Source: Zantedeschia hybrid cultivar
Lineage: Eukaryota > Streptophyta > Magnoliopsida > Alismatales > Araceae
NCBI GenBank assembly: GCA_030544215.1
Contig: JARZZO010000001.1
Coordinates: 72,008,456-72,072,455 of the forward strand
Direction of reading: 5' to 3'
Length of the DNA stretch: 64,000 bases
The first letter of the stretch is position 1. Each line of letters opens with the position of its first letter. Below, one piece after another: positions 36,401-48,400 of the stretch. The notes below the pieces were generated by a model that had not been told where the DNA came from, made no database searches, and worked only from the letters and a program-made list of their open reading frames with translations. The position numbers and the translations under genes were made by a program.

Positions 36401-39400
36401 TCGGACTCAAAAGCTCCTCAATCTCAAGCCCCGAGGTCATCGTGGGATGTCGGTTGGACAGCCGCAGTCGGATCTGGTATCCTCTGTAACTAAGAAAAAA
36501 GAAAGAAATGGTGATGTCAGCATCTTAGAAAGACCAAGAAAAAGAAGGAATAACAATATTTATTAGCATACGGACCGTAGGGTCTGGTAGGTTTCAGCGA
36601 GAATAGACCTTGAGAGAAGGTGATAGGTCAAACAGTTATCCAAAGAAAAAATAGTAATGAAGAGAAAAGGAAAAGCAATGATTGTTATATACCCTTGATA
36701 GGCGAGGAAACAAATACTTCTGCCGAAAGGTCGACTATAGCAACCGCTACAGCGAAAAGTATACCTAGATAGAAGATGAACATAGAGTCAGAAAGGCAAT
36801 AGAAAGTAGCAAAGAGTGTCAAGCAATCCTACAGCCACCATCAGTCCCACCAGCTGAAGGTTGCGCCTCTGGAGGAGGCGGCGAAACACCTTTTAGGAAG
36901 AGGTCTTCAAGCTCGACCTCGCGCTCATCCACTACAAAAAGGGCCAAGGAATCAACAATAATACACAAAGTGCATACAGCAAAAATAATAGAAGGATCGT
37001 CATCGTGATTACCTAAAGCGGGAACCTGAAGAGGAGAATGAGCAAGCGGGCTACGCGAACAAGGCAGATCCAAGCGGGCTTGGACTGCCCTAGCGGGCTC
37101 CTCCCCCTCCGCCTGCCTTCGTCGCTTGCGCTGTAGAGCTTTCTTGGCGGTAGCCACCAATTTGCCTATCTCGCTCAGTGGTGGGGTGGGTGCAGAAATA
37201 GACACGGTAGCCGGAGTGATAGTCGACTCAAGAGGCGACCTAGCAGTCAGCACAGAAGAGGAAGCAGAAGCTGGCGCAGGAGCAGGCACAGAGGCTGGTG
37301 TTGAAACGGAAATAGAATACAAAAGTTAAAAAACAAGGAAAAATATAATCAAGAAATCAGAAGCAACAAACATAAGCGGTAGATGTTTACCGTCGTGACC
37401 AAAAGGTTCAGGAGGCTCCGCAATAAGAGTTTAGAAGGACATGCCCAACTAGGTGGAAGCCTGGCCAACGGCTCGCCAAACATCTCCCACAGTAGTACCC
37501 CACATCATAAGGAAAGCCTCACGCCAAGGCCCAAGCAAACACAACATCTGACTAAGGTAACTCAACCAGCGACGAGCAAGGTCGTGGTTGAAGGCCCACA
37601 ATGGCAACAAGGTATCCAGCGAAGCTTTGGGCGGAAGGCCGCAGTCTGCTAAGAATCTTGTAGTCCAAAAGTAGCCCAGGGCTGCTACAGTATAGAAGTC
37701 TTCTGCGGAGGAAGAGCCTTTCCTCTATAAGTGTGCCAAACGAACATCTTTTCCGATCTCGCGCATAAGTGTGATGCGCCACTTGAAGAAGAAGCAATAG
37801 CTGTAGCACCACCGTAGCATGGCTCCAGAAATGCGGATGTCTCTACTCCGCTGGCAGAAGTTGCCTCTGCAACGCCACCACCACGTAGCAAAAGTGACAG
37901 TCATCCCACCCTCGTAAGTGGGAAAAGAAACATGAGGCATGTCGTTGTAATTCTGGAGCTGAAACAAATTCCACCACAAGCGACCAACAAAATGCCCGTT
38001 GCGGCTCTCGTAAACCTGTGGCATACCAGCAAATATAAAACTTGAAGATACTCTCTAATCATAGCCAAAGTTCCGTGAGAAGCGGTGGGGGTAATATGGC
38101 TCAAAGATGACTGTGCTCCCTTTCTTCAGTATTAGTAACCTGGGGCAGGTACTTTGTAGCCACCCGTCAAAAACATCTACATTATGACCCATCTCACCAG
38201 TCCACGAATCAAACCATGGGCGATCTATAGCACCCCCTCTGTGAGCAAACGGCCTGAACTATCGCGAAGAATGGTCGAAATCCAACCGACGGGAAGACTG
38301 AAAAGGAATGAACCCAAGAGCGTCCAGAGCAAAAGACAATTGGCGGGCCCCGTCACCACTGTGCTGACCAGCAAACCGAAGGATAGTGGGAAAAGTTGTA
38401 CCCACCTCGCCCCTGAAGGGCGTCAAACCGAGAAGGAGTAGACCGGCCCAAGCACTGACGTAGTGAGTAGCCATCACTACGGAACACTTCGGCAGGTTGG
38501 CTAAACTGTTGAGCGCCCCAAAAGAGTGATAAATACCTGCCAGGACAGTAGGTGCAATCGCCAGTCAAGTACCAGTGGTAAGACGACAGGCTGCCAAAAG
38601 TACCTCGAGTCGTAGAACCCCCTCATTGTCGTAGGGTACGGCAAAAGTAACTAACCAATACGCAAGATAGGTAGCCACGAAAGTAACATCATCAAGCTCT
38701 CAGGGATTAGCCGTCCGAGGCTCCGACTCGACAACAAAGTTGTGGGATGGAAGCTTGCCCCTAGGGAGCTCAGGAAGACTCTGCCTACCAGAAATATCTG
38801 CAAAATGCTTCATGTAATATAATAGACCGCCGTAGAAATATCTGACCCAAGCTGACACAGCAACTCGACAATGTCCACTAGAACTGTCTGCCTCAGAAGA
38901 AGGCGGCCTCCTAGCCTTATAAAGATCTCTCCATACCGTCAAGAGGTAGCGATAACAATATAGAGTCGTATAAGAACCTGCCCCGTCTGTGACACTACGG
39001 CAAAACTCATCCAGCACTACTTCCTCATACGGCTCACTTGTGATGGTAAGTACTGAGATACGGTGAAAAGCTCATAAGTCCAGTGTCGTCTCCCCCTCTG
39101 TAGTTGCAATGGTGTTGATCTCCAAGATATACCATTCTGTCAGGGCCTGAATGAAGCCAGAATAGTACGAATAGATGTACTGAGCAGCCGCTACTACCTG
39201 GTATATACCCACGTCTTCCAACAATCGATCATGGTGCCGTAATGTGTACTATAGCCACTCTGTCGCCCCAGGATGGAAATTGTGGGAAGCTCTCATCTTC
39301 AAACGTCCTTGCCAACCAGGACGGTCCTCTAATATGATGTCACGAAGAAGTGCTGGGTGATCAAATGGCTCATGTACAGAGCCCTCCGCTGCTCCCGTCA

Positions 39401-42400
39401 AAAAGGAACCCACAAGTTGCCCAAAACTAGTAGCGGGAAGACCGCCAGAAGAAGTCCACACAGTAGGCTGAAAAGTGTGAGAGGTACTGTGTGTCTGCAT
39501 CAAGTCCCACACCGGACAAACAAGTCAAACACAAGAAACATATGAAAAAAATATATAGCATAAAGACACCACAAGCATGGATAACAAGCGAAGTTGGGAT
39601 CCAAATTCCCAAAAAGATGCAAAGACAGGGCTGTTAGACCCTAAAGGCTCAAGATTGGGGTACTCAAGCCCTAGAAACCAAGTTCGAGAGTATTGAATCC
39701 TACAACTCCAAAGATAGGATTCCCACTCTCGAAGTGAATCCAACTCGGGTACTAAATCCGGAAAGGCATCAAGCCAATGGTTCCAAACCCAAAAGAAGTC
39801 GAGAGCAGGTCTTCGTCAAGGAAGCTGTTAGAGGTTACCAGTCAGGGTTTTCAAACTCAAGAAGACATCAAGGTCAAATCTGGACGAACAATGGAGTCCA
39901 AGGTTTAGTCGGGAGTGAAGCAAATGCATGCATGCGACCGACGCAGAACGGAGCCAAATGAAAAGGATGCACGTGAGACATGCCTACAACGTTGTCTCCA
40001 ACATGCTCCTCGTGGGAGGCAATTGTTAAACAAAAATTTTCAGATTTCCACCTAGGATTTTCATTCTAAGACAAATCTGTATGTATGTATGCATGCATCC
40101 ATGTAAAAGAAAACTGGGGTTTTTATTTTAAAAATAGGCCTACATGTAAAAGCATGCATGCATACATACAAAAGAAAAGAAAACTAGGGTTCACTTTGAA
40201 GCATGGCAAATAGGGTTGTAACTCCAAGATGATACATGCGAAACCTACCAACATGCACGAGAAGTACGCATGCACAAAAAGAAGACAATGATGAAAAGGG
40301 GAGCAAAAATACCCTGACAGCAGCCATCCAATGCTGCAACCAGCACCCAACGCTGCCACGAAGAAAAAAGGTAGCAAGGGGGACTGTTGGACAAGAAAGG
40401 GCAGCAGAGAGAACAGCCACGAAGCACCAACAGCAGCAGAGCAAACCGCACAGCAGGGAGGGAAAGAGAGAAGCCCTAGCCGGCCTCTCCCCCCCCCCCC
40501 ACACACACACACACACAGTTTTTCTATTATACCCCCCACCAATGGTGGGGGTCAAAAAAAGAGAAAAAGAAAGGCAAGAAAAAAGGAAGAGAAGGAAAAA
40601 AAAAAAAGGAGAGCCAATGGGAGGAGGGCCGCCCCCCCCCCCCCCCGATGACCACTTCTTTGGACTATAAAAGGCCCCCCAGGCTCCCAAGGAAAGAGAG
40701 GCACACAGAGCTAAAAAAATCAAGAAGAGAAGGCTCTGTTGAAGGTTTTCTGCAGAAAAAGGAGAAAAAGAAGCTCATGTAGAAGATTTTTTGTGCGTGG
40801 AAAAAAGAGAGGACAAATATAATTTTATTTTCTATTATTATTGTAATATTGTGGACAATAATAAAATAATGAGGATTTATTTTTATTGGTGAAATAGCCC
40901 TAATTTATGCATGATTTACTCTTATTGGTAGAGTAACCAATTTTAATAGTTTATTCTTAATAGAATGATCATGTGATTAATAGTTCTCTCTTATTGGTAA
41001 AGCGGCCATGTGTCACATGAATCATCTTATTAAAGGGACTATTATCTATTCGTTCCTCTAATTGGGTTTATTTCTATTAGTGACATAGCCCTCACTCTTA
41101 CTTGGTTTACTCTTATCGGTAAAGTAGCCATAAATTTAATAGTTCATTCTTAATAGAATGACCATATGGTCATATGGTTCTCTTATTGGTAGAGCGGCCA
41201 CATAACCCATAGACCATTTTATTAAGGTGACTTAAATTGCATGATGCGCTTCAATTAATAAAATATGCATGTTATTATTGCCTCACATTCTCATAATTGT
41301 GGTTCATTCATATTGGTTGAACGGCCAATTCGTCGTGATTCCTTCATATTGGTTGAAGGACCATCAAAGGATATCCTTAAATATGTGGTGGCCCTCATGC
41401 CCCATTAATTAAGAGTATCCTTTGTATACCCATATCCTTTGCAAAATGTTTGGAGCATTCTTTAGTTTTGGAATTGATCAAATGGTGGGTACATGCATGT
41501 CCTTTTCCATCCCAAAAACAATTGTGGTATTTGATTTGTCCTGCTCTGCTGTGGGCAATTTGGTGTGAAAGAAATAGAAGAAAATTAGAGATCAGTATAG
41601 CAGTGCATGTGATCTGTTGAAGAGTGCAATCAGAAGGGTTGAAGATTAGGGAAGAACAACAGGTCTTCTGGAAGATAACACCAAGGATCTTTTGGAGAAT
41701 GTCCGATCATGGAAAAACTTGTTCTCTTGATTTGATCTGATCTCACTATTTTACTTACTCAATAAAGCAGCTTTTGTACTCCTGTATTTTTGTATCCTTG
41801 GGGCTTTGTTAGGGAGTGTGTTCCCTTTACAGGCAACATCCAGTGTTCTCTTTGTATCTTTCTACTTTTCTTCAATGGAATTGCGACTATTGTCACCCTC
41901 TATAAAAAATAAAAAATAAAAAAAATGGCACCTACAATGTTTCTCAGACTAAAAATTAAAAAACAGACAAGTGAATGAGAAATGGATGCTAGAGAGTGTT
42001 TGAAGAATGAAAACTGCAATAGAGAATGTTGAAAAAAGACATGCAACTATTTATCTACAGATAAAAAAAAAAATTAGAGTTATAGATAAGATACATATGA
42101 TCAATGGCTATGACAAATAAAGAAAAATTAGACAAATAACTGAATTATTGGAGTATATCCTCATTATTCAAAATTCTTTAAATACAAATATTTTCCATAT
42201 CTTAGCCTAAAAAGTAAAAAACAAACTTACATGCTCAGTTCCAAAGTGCAACCAGCTTTTTTACAGTATAAATGCAAATTCTTCAACTATTTTTGATAGA
42301 GGTGACAATCACAGAATTGCAAAAATAAAGGCTTTTGTTCATAAAAATAATCTTTTTGCTGAAACAAATAATCTCCCTATGCATGAGTCTCACGTACTTG

Positions 42401-45400
42401 GCTGTACGAAAATGACACAAACCGAGAATTTCCAAGCCAGCGTAATCCCTTAATGGCACTACCATGAACAGAGAAGCTTGCAGCAACCGCATTGGCAGAC
42501 ACATCAATGACATCAATATTCCCACTCTGAGTCCCCAAGGCAACAAGTGGAACTGCTGCAGCTGGATGATTACCCCCACCTTGACAGCGCATATAGAAAA
42601 AATCAGCTTAGGATATGCAATGGATAGTTTAACTGCACCCAGAAAATCCTACTGTGATTTCCAAACAAGGAAAGTGAACATGGCAGTGAAGGATTTACGA
42701 GCCAAAGTAGCTGTTAAGGATGGACATGGTACGGCTAGAGTAGTCACAGTCGATGATAGAAGATGAAGTTGACCGATCAAGCTGATCTGCATGCAAGAAA
42801 ATTGGGCCTCTTCTCAATTTCAATGGCAAATTAAAACTCAAAGAAAATGATGCACATTTTCAACCACCAAGAAAAATGGAAATGGAAGCAAAACACACAA
42901 AAATAGTTGGAAGCCAGATGAATGGTAATGCAAGAAGTAGTTTGCAGTTTGCACTGAGCATGAAATTAGATGCAGAAATCTTCATGTACCACATCTAGTA
43001 ACAAATTTAACTGGAAGTAGAAATAAAAAGGAAATCTAAGCATATTGGCTACCACTTGAAATTAGGCCACAAATTTTACTGCTCTCCCAAACAGAACAAG
43101 ATGGATTTTGCTAATTGTCTTTCTCATATAATAGAGAAAAAGTGAGGAGGTCACGGCTCAGAAAGCAGCCTCTCCTACTGAAAGAAGCCATAGTTAACAA
43201 TATATGTATATGCATATAATTAACCACTTTCACAAAGCATATGCATATAACTAACATTTCCTCTTGTATTGTGTTGTTCTATTCTTATCTTTATGCTTTG
43301 CTGGTAGCAGCTGTGCCAGTCTCAGGCCTCTAGATCATATTCGGCATATCGCACATATAATCATGTCAGGCACACATCTCCATCAGTTTAAATTTTCTAC
43401 ATATTACATGTTCAAAATTTCAGATTGGTCCCTGAACGTGTGCTCTACTTCAATTTCAAACAAAATTCGATTTAAGTTTGATATATGTGCACATAAACAG
43501 ATATGAATGGTTACATAGATATATACTGCTATCATCCTCGTGCCCAGGTTCTGTAAATTGCCATGCTTGAGATGCCTATACTAGTATGCTAGCACTTGAG
43601 GTATCTCTTAGTTTATAACCATTGCCATGCCAAAATGGGATCAGCACAAAATGCTTCTAATGTGATATCAAAAAAAAATCTGATGGGAAAGAATAAATAA
43701 CAGATGGAAATATTAGAGATACATTGCACAAGAACAAAACATCAGAACTATTAACAAGTAAAAACCAAACTCAGTTCCACCTATCCAAAGAAGATCACAA
43801 AGCTACATTTCACCATCTACTTAGCAGAGACAGATTGGAAAAGAATCAATGACAGAAATATGAAAGATTTGTTGCAAGAGAAATCAGGAACTATTAACAA
43901 GTAAAAACCAAAAAATCATGGTTTCTCCTAACCAGTCTAGATCACAGCAATGTTACATTTCACCATTTAGTAGAGAGACAAATTTGGAGGTTAAGTTACA
44001 ACCTTAATTAAAATTTTCATTTCACTAGAGCTTGGGGTAGTAGTGGTATTTTCCAGCACCAGTTCTTCACCCTCATTCAACCCTCGTACACGAGCAGAAG
44101 TATCACTTGCTCTGCTTTGCGTCTTGTGAAGCTTCTTACCCTCATTATCACCAGAGAAGACCAGATTTGTTGCAGTTCCTTTGCCATGAGTTGCCAATTC
44201 AGAAACCAGGAGCCAATTCCATATTTTCCCATCATCAGAAATGGATAGCAAGTGTTTCTTGGAACTGAGAGTTGATGTTCTATGAAAATCTGACTCACGA
44301 ATCAGAGAAGATGAAGATGTGGCGTTTGGCAAACTATAGGAAAGACTGCCCACATGTTGAATAGTTGATTCCGACTGGCAGAGGATCACAGCGAGAACAG
44401 CAGGGGAAGGAACCGGTGTGCCAACTGAAGGCATTAAATCTTCCATTGTACACAACACATGGACCTGTTCACCACTGTAATAAGATCTCGTAAGTATGGC
44501 CAAAAAGCCTCTCAAGAAATTAATATAACAAGTGCTCTAAGACAATTTGTGATAAGGCATTAACTAATGTAACAAGTGCTAAATGATCATTCACGATGAG
44601 CTTTGTTCAATCATTCCCAGCTTAGGAACATAGGTTATATCAGGGATCAATACAGACTGGAATAATGGAGTAACATGTCAATCCTGTATTGAAAGTCAGT
44701 GGCAGACAAGGTATTAAGAACAGGAATGTGGAACTAGATTGACCCTGGCTGTTTCCGATTTCGGTTCGGTTTCAAGGCTGGTTTAGGCCAGTTCTCGCCA
44801 TTTTCTTCCCTAGTGGAAATGGACCAGTTCCGGCTGGTTCTGATCCAGTTCAGCCGGTTTTTACTACCATGGTAGCTGGTGAGAAGTACCCACTGCAACA
44901 TATAGAGACAAATTCCCAGCCATCACTGTGAATACCTCATGAGACCCATTTTAGCATGTGGTTGGTTTACAGTTTACACATAAGAAAGTCGATGTGAAAT
45001 GTAAGATCATATAAACCAAATCACAGAATAAATATCAAACTAAAACCCCTGAATCATGTCAAGGCCCCATTGAAAGACAGTAAGCATTTAAAAACTGATA
45101 GTTTGCTGTATCGATGCTGAAGTCCAAGCATAGCTCTTGATGGTAGTGAGGCCTGAGGCCTACATCAATGCCTAAAAATGTCTAAGTGCGAGCATAGTTA
45201 TTGGTGGGTAGTGAGGCCTGAGGCCTACATTAATGTCTATTGATGTCTATCAATCACTCCACATCTTCAACTCCATTCCTCATTACTTTCAGAGGTTTCC
45301 TCCTCCTGCTTATGTTCTTCCATCCACTCTCCATCTTTTGAACACTTGTGATAGGGTCAAGAGAAGCTCTAACAAGGCCGCACTTCACACCACTTGTCCT

Positions 45401-48400
45401 GAAAAAAAAGTATCTTCCACATGTGCCCCAAAGAAATCAAAATGCTTGTCCAAATCATGTCATTACAGAAAGAATGCCTTGATCTCAGTAAGAATGCCAG
45501 AGATCTAAGATTTCCTTGGTAGATTCAAAAAAAATATCAATTTGATAATTTGATAAAAAGAATCCATGGCACATGCTGTCTACTCCTGGTGAGGATGCAT
45601 CTCTTCCTTTCTCTTCCATTTGTTCCTTTCCACATTTCATATCCACTACATCATAAACTTAAGTAACTATATTATTGCAATTTGATTTGTGCTATTTCAT
45701 CTTTGTTTTACCAATTATTATCATTATTTTCTTTTGGATTTTATCATGCTTCTAGGCTCCGCTACTGACAAAACTTCGGATGCTTTTCATCAAAAGCCAA
45801 GCCTCCCATGGCTGGTCTCTAAATGGTCCATTAGATGGCACTGCCCATTGTTTTGGTAGCATGATGTGCATGTGTCTATAAACAGAAAACATTATGAGTG
45901 TAGGAAAACAAGGGCAGATACATAATTTTTTGGTTCTTTATTTGTCCTTTCATATTTCTGTCCTATTTCTTGGTCACCCTCTCTAATAAGGGCATAGATG
46001 TAACAATTTATTTTCAGATGTAATATAAAAGGGGGCAGACCGATCAGATTGGGCAGTTCACTAATCTCTTCTTTCTTCTCCACATTGCTCTTCTTCTTCT
46101 ATCATGGTATCAGAGAGGCGACCTTCCTGGGCACCATCCCCGTACGTCGGACGGCCCACCACGCTGGATCCCCCCCTCTCCAGGGCTTCCTCAACCTTCT
46201 GCAGGAGGAGTACTCCACTTCCTGCATTGTTCTTGCTCCCAGAAGGACGTTGCCCCCTCTCTCTCAAGTTTTTTTTTTTCTCGCTTTAACCTCAGTGGTG
46301 AACTCTACCCTCTGGATGGCTTCCTTCACCTCTTGGCTGCAGATTACCCTACTGGCCAAGGTGATCCCTTCCCTGTTGCTTCTCGTCACGTCAGACTGTT
46401 GTTGAGGGCTGCCCTCGTTTTCGTTCTCTTATAGCTACCAGCACTCCTGGTTCCTGCAGTTCTTCCTCTTCTCATCATCGTGGCAGAATCTACATCTAAA
46501 GATTCTCATGTCTGTGCTCAATCCATTCAACCCACTGCCCCTGCTCCTCCGATAAATGCTTCTCTACAGAACACCTCTAACAAACTCACGGAGAAACAAC
46601 TATGCTTCATGGGAGAATGCTCTGTCCAGGAAGAGTGTTTGTAGAGGAGATATTTCAGTGAGTTTCTCTCCATGGATGGAAGACAGCGGTATTGTGCCTG
46701 CTGCGGAAGGAATACTAGTATGATGTTGCTTGGAGGGGATCCCTCTCCATGTTTGGAATGTGGAGACTTTCCATTCTGTAGTAGACAAGTTCGGCATCCT
46801 TAGAGGCGTTGATGTGAAGACCATTGAGATGTCCATGCTGATGTATGCTAGGATCTTGGTGGAAGTTGACAGTCTTCAAAGGATCCCAAGAAAGGTGAAA
46901 GTAAGACTAGGAGGACGATCATTTCGGGTTATCATCTCTATTTAGGAACCATCCACTTCCAAAGCCCATGCTCCCTCTGTTTCTGCTGCCTGGACGTGGG
47001 CAGAAGTGGTCAAGGCCTACAAGGATTACAGAAATGCTCAGGAGCTTCGGAGAGGTCCCCTGAAGCAGATGTCTTCTCTGGTGTCTTCCTCTGCTCCAAT
47101 ACCGCTGAGTCCTACTCTGTCCAAGGCAGCTCGGTCTTCTTCTCCCAAAGCGCCGGTGTCTTGCTCAAGGTACAGAGGATGTGAACTCGAGAGACTTCAT
47201 GATTTACCTGTTGATAGGCTCGAGAAATGTTTTGAGGAGGATGCTGCATGGCTGGAGGCCTGTGCCGCAGGTTGGGAATCAGAGAAAAGCTGTCCACTTG
47301 CTGTTGATAGTCCCTCCTATTGGCCGAAGACGTCGGCTGAAGATGCTAGGGGATCGGGTGGAGAAGATGAACAGCATTGGGTAGTCAGGCAGTCGAGAAT
47401 GAGTCCCAAGGTGATGTTTCTATTGGATAAGTCAATCGGACCCGAGTCTTTGGGTCCAGAAGGCTTATCGGGTAAGTCATCCGGGCAAGGATGGCAGTAC
47501 CGATATCGATACTGGTATCGGAAGGTACCGATACCGATACGCACTAGTATCGGTATTGGCCAATATTGGCTAGTACCAGGTCCATTTTGGTGCAGTATCG
47601 ACCGGTATCGGTCCACTCAATATGGTATCAGTACCCACCGATTCCGATACTGCCAACTATGCATCCGGGTGTCCTCGTATCATTTCTTTACCCGCAATTG
47701 GCCTGGCGGATTCTTCTTCCTTGACCATCACATCCGCCTTTAGTTACGGGGCGGGCAGATGAACTAGGTGATTCACAACCACACTTTGAGCTTCCCTGCC
47801 GTCAATGGGTCTCTAATGTTCCCCTCATTGACCAAGCCCCTAGTATTTAGTATTTACCACCTTGCTGAAAACAAAAATGCTTCAATGGCTCAGGTTCTCT
47901 CCCAAGACAATGATGTTCTATGGAACCTTAGCCTTCGAAGAAATCCAACTGATTCTGAATTAGGTGAATTATTCAGAATCCTTCATCAAAGTTCAGATAT
48001 TCATCTCATTAGGGGACAAGAAGATAAAAGAATTTGGACATGGAGCAACAAAGGATCCTTTTCATCCAACACTCTTACCACTATTATTCAAGATGGTGGT
48101 ATCAGAGTATGATGGAAATCTCATGTGTGGTTCAAGTATATCCTAGTCAAAATCAGATTGTTTCTATGGGAGGTGGCTTTGAATAGGCTTCCTACATCCC
48201 AAAATTTGAAGAGTATTTTTAACATCAACAATTCTTTATGTGTTTTCTGTGGGATGTTTGAAGAAGATCAGAACCATCTGTTTTGTCACTGTGGGATCAT
48301 CAACTACTAGTGGAAAATCCTTTTCAAGGCTCTGAATTTTCAGTGGGTGGAACCTCTTGATTCCCTTCATCTCATGCAAGGGTGGTCACTTTTTTGTAAT

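Larger units (their letters stand above)
32165..41440 (+). mobile_element. 9.3-kb non-autonomous LTR retrotransposon with antisense mobile-domain pseudogene
   Basis: Sequence from GAAGGCTCTG onward at 32165-32612 is repeated at 40729-41175 with small changes. These are the truncated 5' LTR and part of the 3' LTR. The interior lacks gag, protease, RT, RNase H and integrase. It contains two copies of a GTGAAAACCC / AAGGGCGCC block (32720-32960, 34395-34620), a 42-bp minisatellite between them, and a long minus-strand gene related to plant mobile domain proteins. This fits the 'large retrotransposon derivative' pattern. It interrupts a LINE. The 5' U3 and the missing LINE zf-RVT region were probably lost in one deletion. 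Confidence 0.8.
26985..41925 (+). mobile_element. Near full-length LINE (26985-32164 and 41441-41925) split by a 9.3-kb LTR element
   Basis: ORF1 and ORF2 of a plant LINE occupy 27030-31995 with LINE sequence to about 32164. The C-terminal end (ALLWAIWCERNRRKLE near 41550) and an A-rich tail (41900-41925) lie beyond the LTR element. Compared with the LINE at 46-48.8 kb, the zf-RVT region is missing at the junction, so the LTR insertion or a later deletion removed it. It sits in WDR11 intron 4, antisense to the gene. Confidence 0.85.

Noticed and set aside
40120..40720. Frames of 100-180 codons on both strands
   Set aside because: They lie in the LTR U3 region, with C-runs and A/G tracts; no domain, and overlapping frames are equally open.
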